Shown one piece after another: positions 9,425 to 18,200 of a stretch of DNA of 64,000 nt (the stretch's first letter is position 1; each line of letters starts with the position of its first letter). The position numbers and the translations under genes were made by a program. The notes under the pieces are model-generated. The model had not been told where the DNA came from. It saw nothing but the letters and a program-made list of their open reading frames with translations, and did no database searches. Source of the stretch: Candidatus Methanosuratincola subterraneus (GTDB taxonomy: Archaea; Thermoproteota; Methanomethylicia; Methanomethylicales; Methanomethylicaceae); contig RXGA01000002.1 of NCBI GenBank assembly GCA_004028775.1, positions 307,188-371,187 on the forward strand, read 5' to 3'.

Positions 9425-9434
9425 TTTTTTTTTT
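9425..9434 (+). terminator. T10 tract after sufB
   Basis: Ten consecutive T residues 31 nt after the sufB stop, preceded by a second T6 run at about 9411. Oligo-T alone terminates archaeal RNA polymerase. It also separates sufB from the converging birA. Confidence 0.7.
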
Positions 9435-9470
9435 GCCCAACTTTGCGCCCGGGCAGCCAAAAAGCGAGAA

Positions 9471-10427
9471 TCAGGTGGTGCTTTTTATGGTCACGTCGCC
9501 AGAATAGACCTTCTCGACGCCTCCCTCAGTCTCGACCAGGAGGGCCCCGTCCTGGGCTACGTCAAGAGCCTTCCCTTCGATGATCCTGCCGTAGGAGCTT
9601 ATCGTCACCGGCGCACCCAGGGTGCAGGAGAAGAGGCGCCAAGCATCCAGTATTCCGCTTATCGAAGAGGGCAGCCCCTCGTACATCGCCTCGGCGTGCA
9701 TCAGTATTGTCGAAAGCAGCTCCGCCCGGTCCAGCCGCCTCCCCAATATGTCGAGCGTGGAGACGGCCCTTTCCTTGACCTCATCCGGCAGATCCGCGGT
9801 GGAGAAGTTTACGTTGAGTCCGATGCCCGCGATGACATACTCCACTTTCTCGGGATCAGAGGAGGCCTCCAGGAGTATGCCGCATATCTTCCTCCCCCTG
9901 ACAAGAACGTCATTCGGCCACTTGAGGGATGCGGGTATTCCGTGCAGCATCAGGGCCCTAGCTACTGCTACGCCGAACATGAGTGTTAGAATGGAAACCT
10001 GGTGAATCGGCAGGGAGGGGCGCAGCAGGAGGCTGAACCAAAGACCGCCTGGCGGAGATGACCAGCACCGGGATGCCCTGCCCTTACCGGACCGCTGCTC
10101 AAGGGCAACTACGAGCGTGCCCTCCGCCGCCCCCTGCTCAGCCAGCCCCCTCAGGAAGTTCTGCGTCGAGTCGACCGTGTCCAGCAGTGTCGGGTTCCTG
10201 CCGAGCACGCGGGTCCTGAGCCTTGCCAGGATCTCCAGGGGGAGAAGCCCGTCGAACCTGGGCACAAGCACGTAGCCCTTCCCCCTCACGGATTCTATGA
10301 GGTAACCCTCTTTCCTAAGGCGCGCGATCTGCTTCGACACCGCCGCCCTCGACACCCCCATCTGGGAAGCGGCAACCGATCCTGAGAAGAACTTGCCCTC
10401 TGCCAGAAGCCGATCCAGGGGGCGCAA
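9471..10427 (-). CDS. birA: Biotin-protein ligase with N-terminal HTH (BirA)
   Basis: The enzyme activates biotin with ATP and transfers it to the Lys of a carrier protein. The 318 residues comprise an HTH domain (1-55, ASQMGVSRAAVSKQIARLRK), a catalytic domain with the biotinyl-AMP loop QRSGKGRASRCW (111-122), KWPND (169-173) and the catalytic Lys region GRKICGILLE (K180), and a C-terminal SH3-like domain (about 270-318). The HTH suggests it may also be a biotin-responsive repressor, as in E. coli. It is the last gene of the minus-strand biotin block and its target BCCP lies 3.4 kb upstream, a clear functional link. Confidence 0.95.
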   Translation of the reverse strand: MRPLDRLLAEGKFFSGSVAASQMGVSRAAVSKQIARLRKEGYLIESVRGKGYVLVPRFDGLLPLEILARLRTRVLGRNPTLLDTVDSTQNFLRGLAEQGAAEGTLVVALEQRSGKGRASRCWSSPPGGLWFSLLLRPSLPIHQVSILTLMFGVAVARALMLHGIPASLKWPNDVLVRGRKICGILLEASSDPEKVEYVIAGIGLNVNFSTADLPDEVKERAVSTLDILGRRLDRAELLSTILMHAEAMYEGLPSSISGILDAWRLFSCTLGAPVTISSYGRIIEGKALDVAQDGALLVETEGGVEKVYSGDVTIKSTT

Positions 10428-10458
10428 GGTGTTTCGCCAATAAAAAATATGGAAGGGT

Positions 10459-11658
10459 TTAGATAATCCCTTTCTTCTTGAACTCCTCTATTTCGGCCTC
10501 TGAGTACCCGAGCGAGGTGAGTATCTCCTTGTTGTGCTGGCCAAGCAGCGGCGCAGGGTCGAACCTCTTTATCGGGGACTCGGAGAACTTTATCGGGCAG
10601 CCAGCCACCCTCACCTTCCCGTACTGGGGCTGGTCGAGCTCGATTATCATCTCCCTCGCGTTCACGTGCGGATCCTCGACAGCCTCGCCGACGTTGTAGA
10701 CCGGCGCAGAAGGCACGTCGTTCTCCAGCAGGAGCTTCGCGACCTCCCACCTAGTCCTTGGCTTCGTGTATTCCTCGATCATCTGCTTAAGTATCGGCTC
10801 GTTCGCGCACCTGTGCGGGTTGGTGTCGAAGCGCGGATCGGTAATCCACTCAGGCTTGCCTATCGCCGTGCAGAACCTCTTGAATATTGCGTCATTCCCA
10901 GCGGCGATCACGACGTAGCCGTCCTTTGCTTGGAAGATGTCGAACGGGGTGATCGTTGGGTGCTTCGAGCCGATCCTTGTCGGAATCTTACCCTCGAGGG
11001 TGTACCTGACCACTGCGTTCTCCAGAACTGCAACCATCGAGTCTACCTGGGCAACATCCACCTTCTGGCCCTTGCCTGTGCACTCGCGGTACCTGAGCGC
11101 TGCCAGGACGCCGATCGCCAGGAACATCCCGGAGACGATGTCGCCTATGGACGAGCCAGCCCGCGCTGGGGGCTTGTCCGGCCATCCGTTCATGTCCATG
11201 AAGCCGCCCATCGCCTGGCCAATTATGTCATAGCTGGGCCACTTGCTGTAAGGTCCGGTGTGCCCGAATCCCGATCCGCATGCGTAGATGAGCTTGGGGT
11301 TAACCTTCTTCAGGTCCTCATAACCCAGACCCCACTCGTCAAGCGTGCCCGGCTTGAAGTTCTCTATCAGGACGTCGCTCCTCTTGACGAGCTCCTTCAG
11401 GATCTCCCTCCCCTTGGGGTCTTTCAGGTTGAGCGTTATGCCCTTGTGGTTCCTGTGGATGCTCACGTAGTAGGCACTCTTGTCGGGCCCCTGGACGTTG
11501 GGAAAGAACGGGCCCCACTCCCGGTTCATGTCGCCGTATATCGGCCTCTCTACCTTGATGACTTCTGCCCCTAGGTCTGCTAGGACCATACCGCAGTACG
11601 GTCCGAATAGGGCTCCTGTCAGACTAAGGACTCTAATACCCTCTAGTGGTCTCTTCAC
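10459..11658 (-). CDS. CaiB/BaiF family III CoA transferase
   Basis: A 399-residue family III CoA transferase, which moves CoA between organic acids through an enzyme aspartyl-CoA thioester. Motifs are LEGIRVLSLTGALFGPYCG, ADLGAEVIKVERP, the catalytic Asp D173 in SSIGDIVSGM, and GKGQKVDVAQVDSMVA. The start is GTG 11658 behind a strong aggagg site. It sits between the acyl-CoA carboxylase genes and birA on the same strand, so its acyl substrate may feed or drain the carboxylase. The real substrate cannot be read from sequence. It has its own upstream AT-rich promoter region (11690-11720). Confidence 0.92.
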   Translation of the reverse strand: MKRPLEGIRVLSLTGALFGPYCGMVLADLGAEVIKVERPIYGDMNREWGPFFPNVQGPDKSAYYVSIHRNHKGITLNLKDPKGREILKELVKRSDVLIENFKPGTLDEWGLGYEDLKKVNPKLIYACGSGFGHTGPYSKWPSYDIIGQAMGGFMDMNGWPDKPPARAGSSIGDIVSGMFLAIGVLAALRYRECTGKGQKVDVAQVDSMVAVLENAVVRYTLEGKIPTRIGSKHPTITPFDIFQAKDGYVVIAAGNDAIFKRFCTAIGKPEWITDPRFDTNPHRCANEPILKQMIEEYTKPRTRWEVAKLLLENDVPSAPVYNVGEAVEDPHVNAREMIIELDQPQYGKVRVAGCPIKFSESPIKRFDPAPLLGQHNKEILTSLGYSEAEIEEFKKKGII

Positions 11659-11841
11659 AATGGTTCCTCCTTTTGTTGTAGGGAAACAGCACCATATAGA
11701 TAAAAATTGCGATTTTCTATGGAGTCGGGCTGGGCAGCTTTGGACCGCAGGCGGTGAGCAGCATTAATCGCAACAAGAATCAAGTGGAAAATGGTAAGAG
11801 CTTCGGTTAAAAGACTCGAAACAAGGGAAAAAAGGAAAAAA

Positions 11842-13416
11842 TTATACGGGGATGTTCCCGTGCCTCTTCGGGGGCCTTGCCTGGAGATCCCTCTTGGTAG
11901 AGAGAGCGTCTAGCGCCTTGATGAGCATTGGGCGGGTCTCCTTCGGCAGGATCACCGCGTCGACGTAGCCCATGTTTGCAGCTATGTACGGATTCGCGAA
12001 CTTGTTCCTGTATTCCGCGGCTAGCCTGTTTGTGATCTCCTTGACTTCCTCGGGAGTCTTCGCCTTCATGAGCTCGTTCCTGTGGATGATCTCGACTGCA
12101 CCCTCAGGACCCATCACAGCGATCTCCGCGGTCGGCCAGGCGAACACGACATCCGCGCCCAGGTGCCTGCTGCACATTGCGATGTAGCCGCCACCGTAGC
12201 TCTTGCGCATGATCACGGTCAACTTCGGGACCGTCGCTTCGGAGTATGCATAGATGACCTTTGCACCATGCCTGATGACGCCGCCGTGCTCCTGCTTCGT
12301 CCCCGGCAGGTAGCCCGGCACATCAACGAAGGTGATCAGCGGGATGTTGAATGCGTCGCAAGTCCTGACGAATCGGGCTATCTTGTCAGAAGAGTCGATA
12401 TCAAGGCAACCCGCATAGACCATCGGTTGATTTGCAATTACGCCGACGCTCCTTCCGTTGAGCCTCGCGAACCCTATGACTGCGTTTGGAGCGTACATGG
12501 GCTGGAGCTCGTAGAATGAGCCCTTGTCGAACACGAAGTTGATGACGTCGTGTACGTCGTATGGCTTCTTCGGATCCGCAGGCACTACCTCGTTAAGTGC
12601 CTCGTCCATCCTGTCCGGCGGATCTCCGCACTCGACTATAGGCGCGTCGTCCATGTTGTTAGATGGCAGGTAGCTCAGAAGCGTCTTGATGTGCTTGATA
12701 CAGTCCTCGTCATTCTCGCATGCCATTGTCGCGACACCGCTCAGCTTTGCGTGCGCCTCTGCGCCTCCCAGAGCCTCGAAGGTCACGTCCTCGCCGATTG
12801 CCGCCTTGACTACCTTTGGCCCGGTAATGAACATGTAGCTAGTCTTCTTGACCATGTAGATGAAGTCCGCAAGTGCAGGCGAGTAGACTGCGCCGCCCGC
12901 GCATGGACCCATGATTGCAATGATCTGCGGGATCACTCCGGATGCCATGACGTTCCTGTAGAATATCTCGCCATATCCGGCTAGCGAGTTGATCCCTTCT
13001 TGGATCCTGGCTCCGCCCGAGTCGTTTAGCCCGATCACAGGGCAACCTGCCTTGAGCGCCATGTCCTGGATTTTGGTTATCTTCTTCGCCTGCATCTCGC
13101 TGAGCGATCCGCCAACGAATGTGAAGTCCTGCGAGTAGACGAATACGGTCCTGCCGTTGATCGTGCCATATCCGGTGACGACAGCATCACCGAGCGCCTT
13201 CTTCTTCTCCATGCCGAAGTCATAGCACCTGTGGACAACGAACTCGTCGATCTCGACAAAGCTGCCCGGGTCAAGGAGCTTCTCGATCCGCTCCCTGGCG
13301 GTCAGCTTCCCGGCGGCGTGCTGCTTGTCGATCGCCTCCTTTCCTCCACCAAGCTTCTTCTTCTCTTTTAGATCTGCCAATTCCTTGAATTTCTCCGGTA
13401 AGGTTTGGAATGCCAT
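11842..13416 (-). CDS. pccB: Acyl-CoA carboxylase, carboxyltransferase subunit
   Basis: Beta subunit that transfers the carboxyl group from carboxybiotin to acetyl- or propionyl-CoA. The 524 residues contain crotonase-fold oxyanion motifs: [30 protein letters not shown], and in the C-terminal half [19 protein letters not shown] and [15 protein letters not shown] 13416 is preferred to 13440 because ggaggag lies 8-9 nt upstream; this removes the overlap with the BCCP stop at 13433. Archaeal members often accept both acetyl- and propionyl-CoA. It is the third gene of the biotin block. Confidence 0.95.
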   Translation of the reverse strand: MAFQTLPEKFKELADLKEKKKLGGGKEAIDKQHAAGKLTARERIEKLLDPGSFVEIDEFVVHRCYDFGMEKKKALGDAVVTGYGTINGRTVFVYSQDFTFVGGSLSEMQAKKITKIQDMALKAGCPVIGLNDSGGARIQEGINSLAGYGEIFYRNVMASGVIPQIIAIMGPCAGGAVYSPALADFIYMVKKTSYMFITGPKVVKAAIGEDVTFEALGGAEAHAKLSGVATMACENDEDCIKHIKTLLSYLPSNNMDDAPIVECGDPPDRMDEALNEVVPADPKKPYDVHDVINFVFDKGSFYELQPMYAPNAVIGFARLNGRSVGVIANQPMVYAGCLDIDSSDKIARFVRTCDAFNIPLITFVDVPGYLPGTKQEHGGVIRHGAKVIYAYSEATVPKLTVIMRKSYGGGYIAMCSRHLGADVVFAWPTAEIAVMGPEGAVEIIHRNELMKAKTPEEVKEITNRLAAEYRNKFANPYIAANMGYVDAVILPKETRPMLIKALDALSTKRDLQARPPKRHGNIPV

Positions 13417-13432
13417 TTCTTGGTCTCCTCCA

Positions 13433-13843
13433 TTACTCAAACACTATCAGCGTGTCCCCAACGTTCACGAACTTCCCTGGGGCCACCTTGATCTCCTTAA
13501 CCTTGCCTGCCCTGTTGGACTTTATCGGGTTCTCCATCTTCATCGTCTCGAGGGTCAGCAGGACGTCGCCAGGCTTTACTTCGTCACCGGGCTTGCACTT
13601 GATCGTCATCACAGTCCCAGGCATGGCTGCGCAGAGGTTGCCCGCAGCGGGCGCACCGCCTGCACCACCTGCCCCTCCGGCTGCGCCCGCAGCCTGGAGG
13701 GACGGGGACATCAGGTCGGCTATGTTTATCTTGAAGAGCTCGTCGTTGACCTTGACGTCGTAGAGCCCGTAGGCGCGCTCGGTCAGGTCAACGCTGTACT
13801 GCACATTCCCAAGGCTCAACTGGAATTTGCTTGTCTTTGCCAT
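13433..13843 (-). CDS. Biotin carboxyl carrier protein
   Basis: A 136-residue biotin carrier of acyl-CoA carboxylase. A short N-terminal domain (1-45) is followed by an Ala/Gly/Pro hinge (50-67) and a biotinyl domain with the canonical ETMKMENP, where K102 is the biotinylation site. The paired MPGTV and [11 protein letters not shown] strands are typical. It lies 17 nt downstream of the biotin carboxylase gene and 16 nt before the carboxyltransferase start, so the three are one operon. It is the expected substrate of the BirA at 9471. Confidence 0.95.
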   Translation of the reverse strand: MAKTSKFQLSLGNVQYSVDLTERAYGLYDVKVNDELFKINIADLMSPSLQAAGAAGGAGGAGGAPAAGNLCAAMPGTVMTIKCKPGDEVKPGDVLLTLETMKMENPIKSNRAGKVKEIKVAPGKFVNVGDTLIVFE

Positions 13844-13860
13844 TCAGAACACCCCTCAAT

Positions 13861-15447
13861 TCAACGGGCAGACTTAACTCTGCCTGAGATCACCCAGCCG
13901 CTGCTCACGGGCTGCCTCTGAGGCTTGCTGTTGATGTACGAGGCTATAGCGGCTGCAAGGGCGACTGTCTTCTTGTCGGTCACGGGAGCCCCTGCCGCTG
14001 CTGGCGCCTCAGCCGGCTTCGCTGCGAGCTTTGCAAGCACGTTCTCCTTGCTCTTCTTCCAGGCGTTGTCTGCATCCACCTGGGTCTTTACCTTGTCGAG
14101 TATGTTCCTCTCTGCGATGAGCTCGGTGTGCAGGTGCCCAGCTATGAACTCTTCGTCCCTCATCATCACCTTGTGGAACGGGATCACGGTCTGGATGCCC
14201 TCGATCACGAACTCGTCAAGGGCGCGGCGCATCCTCATGATCGCCTCCATCCTGTCCCTGCCCCAGGTCAGCAGCTTCACCGCAAGCGAGTCGTAGAACG
14301 GCGGGATGGTGTAGCCTGCATAAATTCCACTGTCGACCCTTATTCCTATGCCGCCGGGCTCGATGTAGTTGGTTATCAGACCGATCGAAGGAACGAAGTT
14401 GTTCAGCGGGTCCTCCGCGTTGATGCGGCATTCGATCGCATGCCCGGTTATCTTCACATCGTTCTGACCGTAGGACATCGGCTCGCCGGACGCGATCTTG
14501 AGCTGCTCCTTCACAATGTCGATGCCGGTAACCAGCTCTGTGACCGGGTGCTCGACTTGGAGCCTGCTGTTGACCTCGAGGAAGTAGAATTCCTTGGTCA
14601 CGTCAGAGTAGAGGAACTCGCACGTTCCTGCGTTCTCGTACCCTGCTACCTTCGCGACCTTGACGGCGGTCTCGCCCATCCTCCTCCTCAGGTCCGGATC
14701 AAGGTACATGACCGGGGATGGCGCCTCCTCGATGAGCTTCTGGTGCCTCCTCTGGATCGAGCACTCCCTCTCTCCGAGGTAGATGCAGTTGCCCTTCTTG
14801 TCCGCGAGTATCTGGATCTCGATGTGCCTCGGCCTCTCGATGTACTTCTCGATGTAGACCTCGGGCCTCGAGAATGCTGAGGCTGCCAGGCGCTGCGCCT
14901 TCTTGATCGCCTCGATCAGGTCGTCCTTGGACCTGCACACCTGCATCCCGATGCCGCCGCCTCCGCCCGCGGGCTTGACCATCACAGGGTATCCCGCCTT
15001 CTCTGCGGTCTCTAGCGCATCCTTGTCGTCCTGGACCGCATCCAGCGCACCTGGGACGATTGGGATGCCCGCCTTCTCCATGCTCCTCCTGGCGCCTAGC
15101 TTGTCGCCGAGGAGCTCCTGGGCCTTCGCCTTTGGCCCGATGAACTCTATTCCTGCTTCCTCGCACATCCTGACGAACTTTGCGTTCTGGGCAAGGAAGC
15201 CGTATCCGGGGTGGATGCCCTCTGCGCCTGTCTGCTTTGCGACCTCGATGATCTTCTCCATCTTGAGGTAGCTCTGAGCCGCAGGGCCGGGACCGATGGG
15301 CACCGCCTCATCAGCATAGTATACGAACTTTGCGTTTGCATCCGCGTCGGAATAAACCGCCACGGTCTTGATCTCCATCTCCTTGCACGCCCTTATGACA
15401 CGAAGGGCGATCTCTCCTCTGTTGGCTACAAGGACCTTTTTCAACAA
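13861..15447 (-). CDS. pccA: Biotin carboxylase subunit of acyl-CoA carboxylase
   Basis: ATP-grasp enzyme that carboxylates biotin on the carrier with bicarbonate. The 528 residues show [17 protein letters not shown], the ATP-binding loop [33 protein letters not shown] and [16 protein letters not shown]. The start is TTG 15447 behind taggagg, with a TATA box at 15491-15500. Beyond the usual end (about 450 residues) there is an Ala/Pro linker and a C-terminal segment ([12 protein letters not shown], then [14 protein letters not shown]) resembling the tail of OadG-type gamma subunits, which may anchor partner subunits. It leads the biotin operon. Confidence 0.95.
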   Translation of the reverse strand: MLKKVLVANRGEIALRVIRACKEMEIKTVAVYSDADANAKFVYYADEAVPIGPGPAAQSYLKMEKIIEVAKQTGAEGIHPGYGFLAQNAKFVRMCEEAGIEFIGPKAKAQELLGDKLGARRSMEKAGIPIVPGALDAVQDDKDALETAEKAGYPVMVKPAGGGGGIGMQVCRSKDDLIEAIKKAQRLAASAFSRPEVYIEKYIERPRHIEIQILADKKGNCIYLGERECSIQRRHQKLIEEAPSPVMYLDPDLRRRMGETAVKVAKVAGYENAGTCEFLYSDVTKEFYFLEVNSRLQVEHPVTELVTGIDIVKEQLKIASGEPMSYGQNDVKITGHAIECRINAEDPLNNFVPSIGLITNYIEPGGIGIRVDSGIYAGYTIPPFYDSLAVKLLTWGRDRMEAIMRMRRALDEFVIEGIQTVIPFHKVMMRDEEFIAGHLHTELIAERNILDKVKTQVDADNAWKKSKENVLAKLAAKPAEAPAAAGAPVTDKKTVALAAAIASYINSKPQRQPVSSGWVISGRVKSAR

Positions 15448-15490
15448 GTCTTTTTCCTCCTAATGTAGGATGCGTTAAAATTCTGCGTCA

Positions 15491-15500
15491 AGTATATATC
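15491..15500 (-). promoter_or_regulatory. TATA box of the acyl-CoA carboxylase operon
   Basis: The minus-strand sequence gatatatact lies about 45-50 nt upstream of the TTG start of the biotin carboxylase, with an aggagg ribosome-binding site in between. It is the only good TATA candidate for the operon. Confidence 0.6.
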
Positions 15501-15640
15501 TCTTATGCGAAGCTCCCTGTCGCTGACCCGCACCGAAGTGCCCCAGAATTAAGGCGTCAGTTCGCCCATCAGCCTCTCACAGCTGGTGCTCAAGAGACCA
15601 TCGTCACTTCATCCGCCAGATTATAGATCGAACGTCTGCT

Positions 15641-15647
15641 AAAAAAA
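15641..15647 (-). terminator. T7 tract after hypB
   Basis: Seven A on the plus strand give a T7 tract on the minus strand, 9 nt past the hypB stop codon. A similar T7 tract (plus-strand A7 at 16617-16623) follows the Lrp gene. Confidence 0.5.
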
Positions 15648-15655
15648 GGTGACGT

Positions 15656-16342
15656 TCAGAGACCTAGTGCCTGGGCCAGGTCGTCGATGCCCTCGCCTGT
15701 CCTGGCGCTGGTGACGACGACCCTGATCTTCGGGTTAGCGTCGAGGGCGTCTTTGACGAGCGCGCCGACATCGATGCCCATCGGGCCGGACATGTCCTTC
15801 TTGTTTATGACCGCAACCTCAGCAGACCTGAATATGTCTGCCTTCTTCTTTATCATGTACTCACCTTCGGTCACGCTCACGACCACAGCCCTCAGGTGGG
15901 ACCCGAGCGGGAACTCGGCAGGGCAAATCAGGTTCCCGACATTCTCTATGAGTATGAGGTTGACGCCCTCGCGGATCAGCTTCTTGGCTGCCTTCCTCAC
16001 GATCGGGGCGTCGAGGTGGCACTCCCTTCCCGTGTTTATCTGGATCGATGGAACGCCGTGCCTGGATACCCTCTCGGCGTCTATGTCCGTAGCGGTGTCC
16101 CCGGCTATGACGCCTATGCGGTACTTGCCTTTCAGGCTCTCTACGAGCCTCTCGATTATGGAGGTCTTGCCCGAGCCTATTGACCCCATGAAGTCGACAA
16201 CTCGGACGCCAGCCCTGTCAAAAGTCCTTCGGTTGAGGGCGGCCATCCGCTCGTTTGCCTTTATGAAGTCCTCCTCGAGCTCAACGTCGAGCACTTCGTC
16301 GTCGTCAGCCTTAATCACCAGAGGCTTTGGCAACCAGTCCAC
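15656..16342 (-). CDS. hypB: Hydrogenase/urease nickel insertion GTPase HypB
   Basis: HypB is the GTPase that delivers nickel to [NiFe]-hydrogenase with HypA. The sequence has Walker A GSIGSGKT (53-60), the metal-site pair C108-H109 (GRECHLDAPIV), C140 in NLICPAEFPLG, and the guanine motif INKKD. The frame opens at TTG 16363, but the only TATA (16364-16373) would initiate near 16343, so GTG 16342 is taken as a leaderless start (228 residues). No hydrogenase or other hyp gene is in the window. The gene is divergent from a 51-residue zinc ribbon. Confidence 0.93.
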   Translation of the reverse strand: MDWLPKPLVIKADDDEVLDVELEEDFIKANERMAALNRRTFDRAGVRVVDFMGSIGSGKTSIIERLVESLKGKYRIGVIAGDTATDIDAERVSRHGVPSIQINTGRECHLDAPIVRKAAKKLIREGVNLILIENVGNLICPAEFPLGSHLRAVVVSVTEGEYMIKKKADIFRSAEVAVINKKDMSGPMGIDVGALVKDALDANPKIRVVVTSARTGEGIDDLAQALGL

Positions 16343-16363
16343 CGAAAGAGATACTGCAGTCAA

Positions 16364-16373
16364 GTTTATAATG
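16364..16373. promoter_or_regulatory. Bidirectional TATA between hypB and the zinc-ribbon gene
   Basis: The sequence gtttataatg is TATA-like on both strands. Initiation on the minus strand would fall at the hypB GTG (16342). On the plus strand it would fall near 16393, 16 nt before the small zinc-ribbon gene. Confidence 0.5.
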
Positions 16374-16408
16374 TCTTCCCTCTTTCAGATTCAACTCGAA
16401 GTGTCTTT

Positions 16409-16564
16409 ATGGGCGACATACTTGTGTGTCCGAACTGCGGGAGCAGGTTCAGCCTGATGTACTCCAGGACTTTTGCTTGCACCGGATGCAACGAGGTCAC
16501 ATTCGGAAGGTGCGGCTACGCAAAGTGCCCAAGGTGCGGGAAGGAATTCAAGCTTCCGGGATAG
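16409..16564 (+). CDS. 51-residue double zinc-ribbon protein
   Basis: This small gene has seven cysteines in zinc-ribbon spacing: CPNC (C7, C10), CTGC (C24, C27), then C35, and CPRC (C40, C43). It ends KEFKLPG. It starts MGDILVCPNCGSRFSLMYS. Codon use is like its neighbours and the region has no other ORF. It shares a TATA box with divergent hypB, which suggests a link with nickel or metalloenzyme maturation, but that is inference only. HypA also has a zinc ribbon, yet this protein lacks the HypA N-terminal His. I know of no named family. Confidence 0.72.
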   Translation: MGDILVCPNCGSRFSLMYSRTFACTGCNEVTFGRCGYAKCPRCGKEFKLPG

Positions 16565-16634
16565 CATGATTCAGCCAGGCGGCAGATCGCCCGGCGGATG
16601 CCAGTGCATCGGACCGAAAAAAAGAATGCGCCGA

Positions 16635-17102
16635 TCAGATGCTCAGCCCCACGTTCTCCTTGATCTCCTTGAGAACGATTGCGGTCTCGGTGCTGAGCAC
16701 GCCCTCGACCCTGCCCATCTTGTCGATCACTTCGGAGAGCGCGTCCTTCCCCGGGACGTCGACCCTGCATATCAGGTAGTACGGTCCGGTGACGTCGAAT
16801 GCCTCAGTGACCTCGGGGAGGTCCCTGATCAGCTTCGCGACCTCGGCGTACTTCTTCGGGTCCGCCTTCACCAGTATGAATGCCGAGAGGGGCTTCCCGA
16901 CCTTCTGCGGGTCGACGATCGCCCTGAACGACTTTATCACGCCGCTCTGCTGGAGCCCCTTCACCCGGAGGAACACGGTGGCCTCGCTGACGCCAGCCTC
17001 CTTTGCTATCTTGGAGAACGGGGTGCGGGCGTTGGACTGGAGGGTTTTGATTATTAGCTTGTCAAGGGCATCGAGTTCTGAGGACATGGGCCGATCACTC
17101 AT
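16635..17102 (-). CDS. Lrp/AsnC family transcriptional regulator
   Basis: A 155-residue Lrp/AsnC regulator with an N-terminal HTH (ELDALDKLIIKTLQSNART, then KIAKEAGVSEATVFLRVKGL) and a C-terminal RAM effector domain (AFILVKADPKKYAEVAK, then DVTGPYYLICRVDVPG). Such proteins form octamers that sense amino acids. ATG 17102 is chosen because aggtgat, complementary to the 16S 3' end, lies exactly 7 nt upstream. GTG 17114 and ATG 17087 are alternatives. A T7 tract follows the gene. Its regulon is unknown. Confidence 0.92.
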   Translation of the reverse strand: MSDRPMSSELDALDKLIIKTLQSNARTPFSKIAKEAGVSEATVFLRVKGLQQSGVIKSFRAIVDPQKVGKPLSAFILVKADPKKYAEVAKLIRDLPEVTEAFDVTGPYYLICRVDVPGKDALSEVIDKMGRVEGVLSTETAIVLKEIKENVGLSI

Positions 17103-17223
17103 CCCTTGGATCACCTTAAGCCTTTTTAGGGGATATTAAGGCTTTGGTGCGAGGATTTTAGATCAGTGAAGGCAAAAACAAACATTTTTGTGTCTGGCGG
17201 GATCGAACTGACTGGCGCCTGGC

Positions 17224-18015
17224 TTATGGGCTCCTCCCGCCCCTGCAGGAAAGGAGGTGCATGATGAGGCACTGGTCCGGGGGTATGTACGCCTCGCCGA
17301 TGCCGTATCCGCTGCCGTACGTGACTGGGGCATCCCTGATCAGAGCGACTGGCCTCGACTCGTCTGTCTCGCCCATGACCAGCTGCGCTGCGGAAGCCAG
17401 GTTGTCGGCCACCATGAACCTCTTGAGGCGGAGGGGCCTGCCGTAGAGGTCTGGCTTCCCCCTCAGGTCCTCGACCGCCCTGAATCCGGCTATGCCAATC
17501 GCGACGCCGCTGTTCCCCATCCTCAGCGGGAGCGTCCTGCTGTCGATTATAAGGATGCCAACGTCGAGCCCTCTCCTTGAGAATGAGGCCTTCAGCCCCT
17601 CTGCAGCAGCCTGCGGATCCTCGGGCCAAAGGGCGACGTAGCCCGGCGGGGAGTTGGACTGGTCCACTCCGGCGTTCGCAACGAGTATGCCTCTCTTGAT
17701 CGTGGCGAGTGCGTGCTCGACCCCGCCCAGGATCTGGTCGGCCTCCCTGATCACGACCTCGACGAATGCCGGGTCCATCGAGTGGCGCGCGGCGAGATCG
17801 ATTGCAGCCGGGGATGGGCGGACATCCGAGAGGCGAACGAGCCTGCCCATGGCCGTGGCTACAGCCTTGGCTGAGAACGCGAGTATGTCGCCGCCCCTGA
17901 TCTCAATCCCAGAGGACTCCGCCCCCTCGATAGTTAGCTCGACGAGGTCGTCCCCCGGCCTGACCACCCTTGTCCTTATGCCCCAGATCTCCAAACTGGA
18001 TCCCCTCCCTTCCAT
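17224..18015 (-). CDS. cofE: Coenzyme F420-0:L-glutamate ligase
   Basis: GTP-dependent ligase that adds glutamates to coenzyme F420-0. The 263 residues follow the CofE pattern: GIRTRVVRPGDDLVELTIEG at the start, RGGDILAFSAKAVATAMGR, LVANAGVDQSNSP (the conserved NAGID-like motif), IIDSRTLPLRMGNSGVAIG, and DNLASAAQLVMGETDESRP near the end. The frame is open far upstream, but ATG 18015 is where family-like sequence begins. It is the only F420 gene here and shows the organism uses this deazaflavin. It is divergent from purA. Confidence 0.92.
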   Translation of the reverse strand: MEGRGSSLEIWGIRTRVVRPGDDLVELTIEGAESSGIEIRGGDILAFSAKAVATAMGRLVRLSDVRPSPAAIDLAARHSMDPAFVEVVIREADQILGGVEHALATIKRGILVANAGVDQSNSPPGYVALWPEDPQAAAEGLKASFSRRGLDVGILIIDSRTLPLRMGNSGVAIGIAGFRAVEDLRGKPDLYGRPLRLKRFMVADNLASAAQLVMGETDESRPVALIRDAPVTYGSGYGIGEAYIPPDQCLIMHLLSCRGGRSP

Positions 18016-18152
18016 CCGCCCGATCGCCCCGGCTTGCCAGCCCACCCATTGATGAGGCGGACCAGCCACCCGCCCTGCCAGATCCCCGGGCACTGCGAAG
18101 GGCAAGTGCCGAGGCAGGCAGGCGCGCAGACAATGTATCCACTCGCCGGGGG

Positions 18153-18170
18153 CATATAATCTTTTTATAC
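18153..18170 (+). promoter_or_regulatory. TATA region of purA
   Basis: Two overlapping TATA-like elements, catataatc and tttttatac, lie 31-48 nt before the purA ATG, with a ggtgg ribosome-binding site just before the start codon. Confidence 0.55.
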
Positions 18171-18200
18171 GGACCTGCGCTGTATTCGACTGGTGGTAAA

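Noticed and set aside
10534..11574. Long ORF antisense to the CoA transferase gene
   Set aside because: A codon-bias shadow: no domain motifs, while the opposite strand has a full CaiB protein. The same holds for the long frames opposite pyrG, pccA, glmS and polB.
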